Positions 13,033 through 13,344 of a stretch of 13,344 nucleotides of DNA are shown here, one piece after another. Position 1 is the first letter of the stretch. Each line of letters opens with the position of its first letter. A program made the translations under genes and the position numbers. The stretch is from Desulfocicer vacuolatum DSM 3385 (GTDB taxonomy: Bacteria > Desulfobacterota > Desulfobacteria > Desulfobacterales > SURF-7), in NCBI GenBank assembly GCA_945870015.1, contig CAMBQS010000057.1:1-13344 (forward strand), given 5' to 3'. The notes beneath the pieces are model-generated. The model was not told the DNA's origin and searched no databases. It was given only the letters and a program-made list of their open reading frames with translations.

Positions 13033-13263
13033 ATGATAACATTAAGCATCAGCGACGCTCAGGCACAACTTCCCAAGCTGTTGACACTCGTTTCAGAAGG
13101 CAACGAGGTGATTATATCGGCGGACAATAAGCCGATCGCTAAAATCGTGCCGTTTTCTCCTCTTCCCAAAAAACGCATGGCCGGGCTAAACAAAGGGAAA
13201 GTGAAAATGGGCAAGGGTTTTGATGATCCATTACCGGAAACCTTCTGGACAGGTGCGGTATGA
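13033..13263 (+). CDS. Phd/YefM-family antitoxin
   Basis: The protein has 76 residues from ATG 13033, which has GGAG 11 nt upstream. An upstream in-frame ATG (12958) would add 25 residues that overlap the XRE remnant in another frame and do not fit the family. The N-terminal domain MITLSISDAQAQLPKLLTLV, SEGNEVIISADNKPIAKIVP is the Phd/YefM DNA-binding fold. The C-terminal tail GLNKGKVKMGKGFDDPLPET with FW is the toxin-binding peptide typical of antitoxins paired with PIN toxins (a G-xKG ... FD-PLP--FW pattern). It overlaps the PIN gene by 4 nt (ATGA). Confidence 0.92.
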   Translation: MITLSISDAQAQLPKLLTLVSEGNEVIISADNKPIAKIVPFSPLPKKRMAGLNKGKVKMGKGFDDPLPETFWTGAV

Positions 13264-13344
13264 AATTACTGCTGGACACTCATGCCTTTATATGGTGGGC
13301 GAGCGAACCGGACAGGCTCCCCCGGAAAATTCTTGAACTTTTTG
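13260..13344 (+). CDS. VapC-type PIN-domain toxin (5' end only)
   Basis: The first 28 codons are visible and run off the right edge. MKLLLDTHAFIWWASEPDRL is the diagnostic PIN-domain N-terminus, with the first catalytic Asp in LLLDTHAFIWW. PIN toxins of this group are Mg-dependent ribonucleases. The start overlaps the antitoxin stop (ATGA). Integrity of the remaining active-site acids cannot be judged here. Confidence 0.9.
   Translation, partial: MKLLLDTHAFIWWASEPDRLPRKILELF

Noticed and set aside
1..13344. CRISPR array, tRNA or rRNA genes
   Set aside because: I saw no regularly spaced direct repeats, no cloverleaf with the usual T-loop bases and no rRNA-like stretches.

Overview
The window looks like a chromosomal segment of a moderately AT-rich, Gram-negative, probably anaerobic bacterium. 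The best guess is Desulfobacterota (former Deltaproteobacteria). That rests on overall protein style: a receiver protein with roadblock-like modules, a zinc-ribbon PilZ protein, a rhodanese/MauE-type pair and an XRE remnant. No marker gene proves it, so the taxonomic call is an inference.

Layout. (1) 1-628, minus: 5' part of a CaiB/BaiF-family gene of the alpha-methylacyl-CoA racemase type, running off the left edge. (2) 822-2876, minus: a two-gene signalling unit, a receiver protein with roadblock-like central regions followed 3 nt later by a small roadblock-like protein. It has a good promoter at about 2969-2997. (3) 3009-6131, minus: a tightly overlapping operon murJ - ftsB-like - TPR protein - membrane-anchored rhodanese - MauE/DoxX-type membrane protein, driven by a promoter at about 6216-6244. 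It combines envelope and division functions with a thiol-redox pair. (4) 6513-6986, plus: a PilZ protein with an N-terminal zinc ribbon. (5) 7017-7955, minus: hslO (Hsp33), convergent with the PilZ gene. (6) 8262-9464, plus: a soluble PAS-histidine kinase without a receiver domain.

From about 9500 to the right edge the window becomes an accessory region. It holds three toxin-antitoxin modules in the same direction: AbiEi/AbiEii (9885-11386), HicA/HicB (12201-12799) and Phd/VapC-type (13033 to beyond the edge). They are separated and bordered by gene debris. The debris comprises a signal-peptide gene start cut off after about 30 codons, an oppositely oriented fibronectin type III fragment, the 3' end of an ISAzo13-like transposase gene, a fragment resembling a secreted YD/RHS-type protein, and the 3' half of what looks like an XRE regulator gene with an in-frame stop.

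Each toxin-antitoxin module has its own visible control region. abiE has a textbook promoter whose -10 box sits in the centre of a 31-nt perfect palindrome. hicAB has a promoter with an inverted repeat over its -35 box and almost no 5' leader. phd/vapC has a promoter lying inside the XRE remnant. The transposase remnant runs into the 3' end of the AbiEii toxin gene and appears to supply its last eight or so codons and its stop. I see no rRNA, tRNA or CRISPR array. The most unusual material is the composite toxin-antitoxin/debris region and the roadblock-receiver pair; I cannot show a wholly new system from sequence reading alone.
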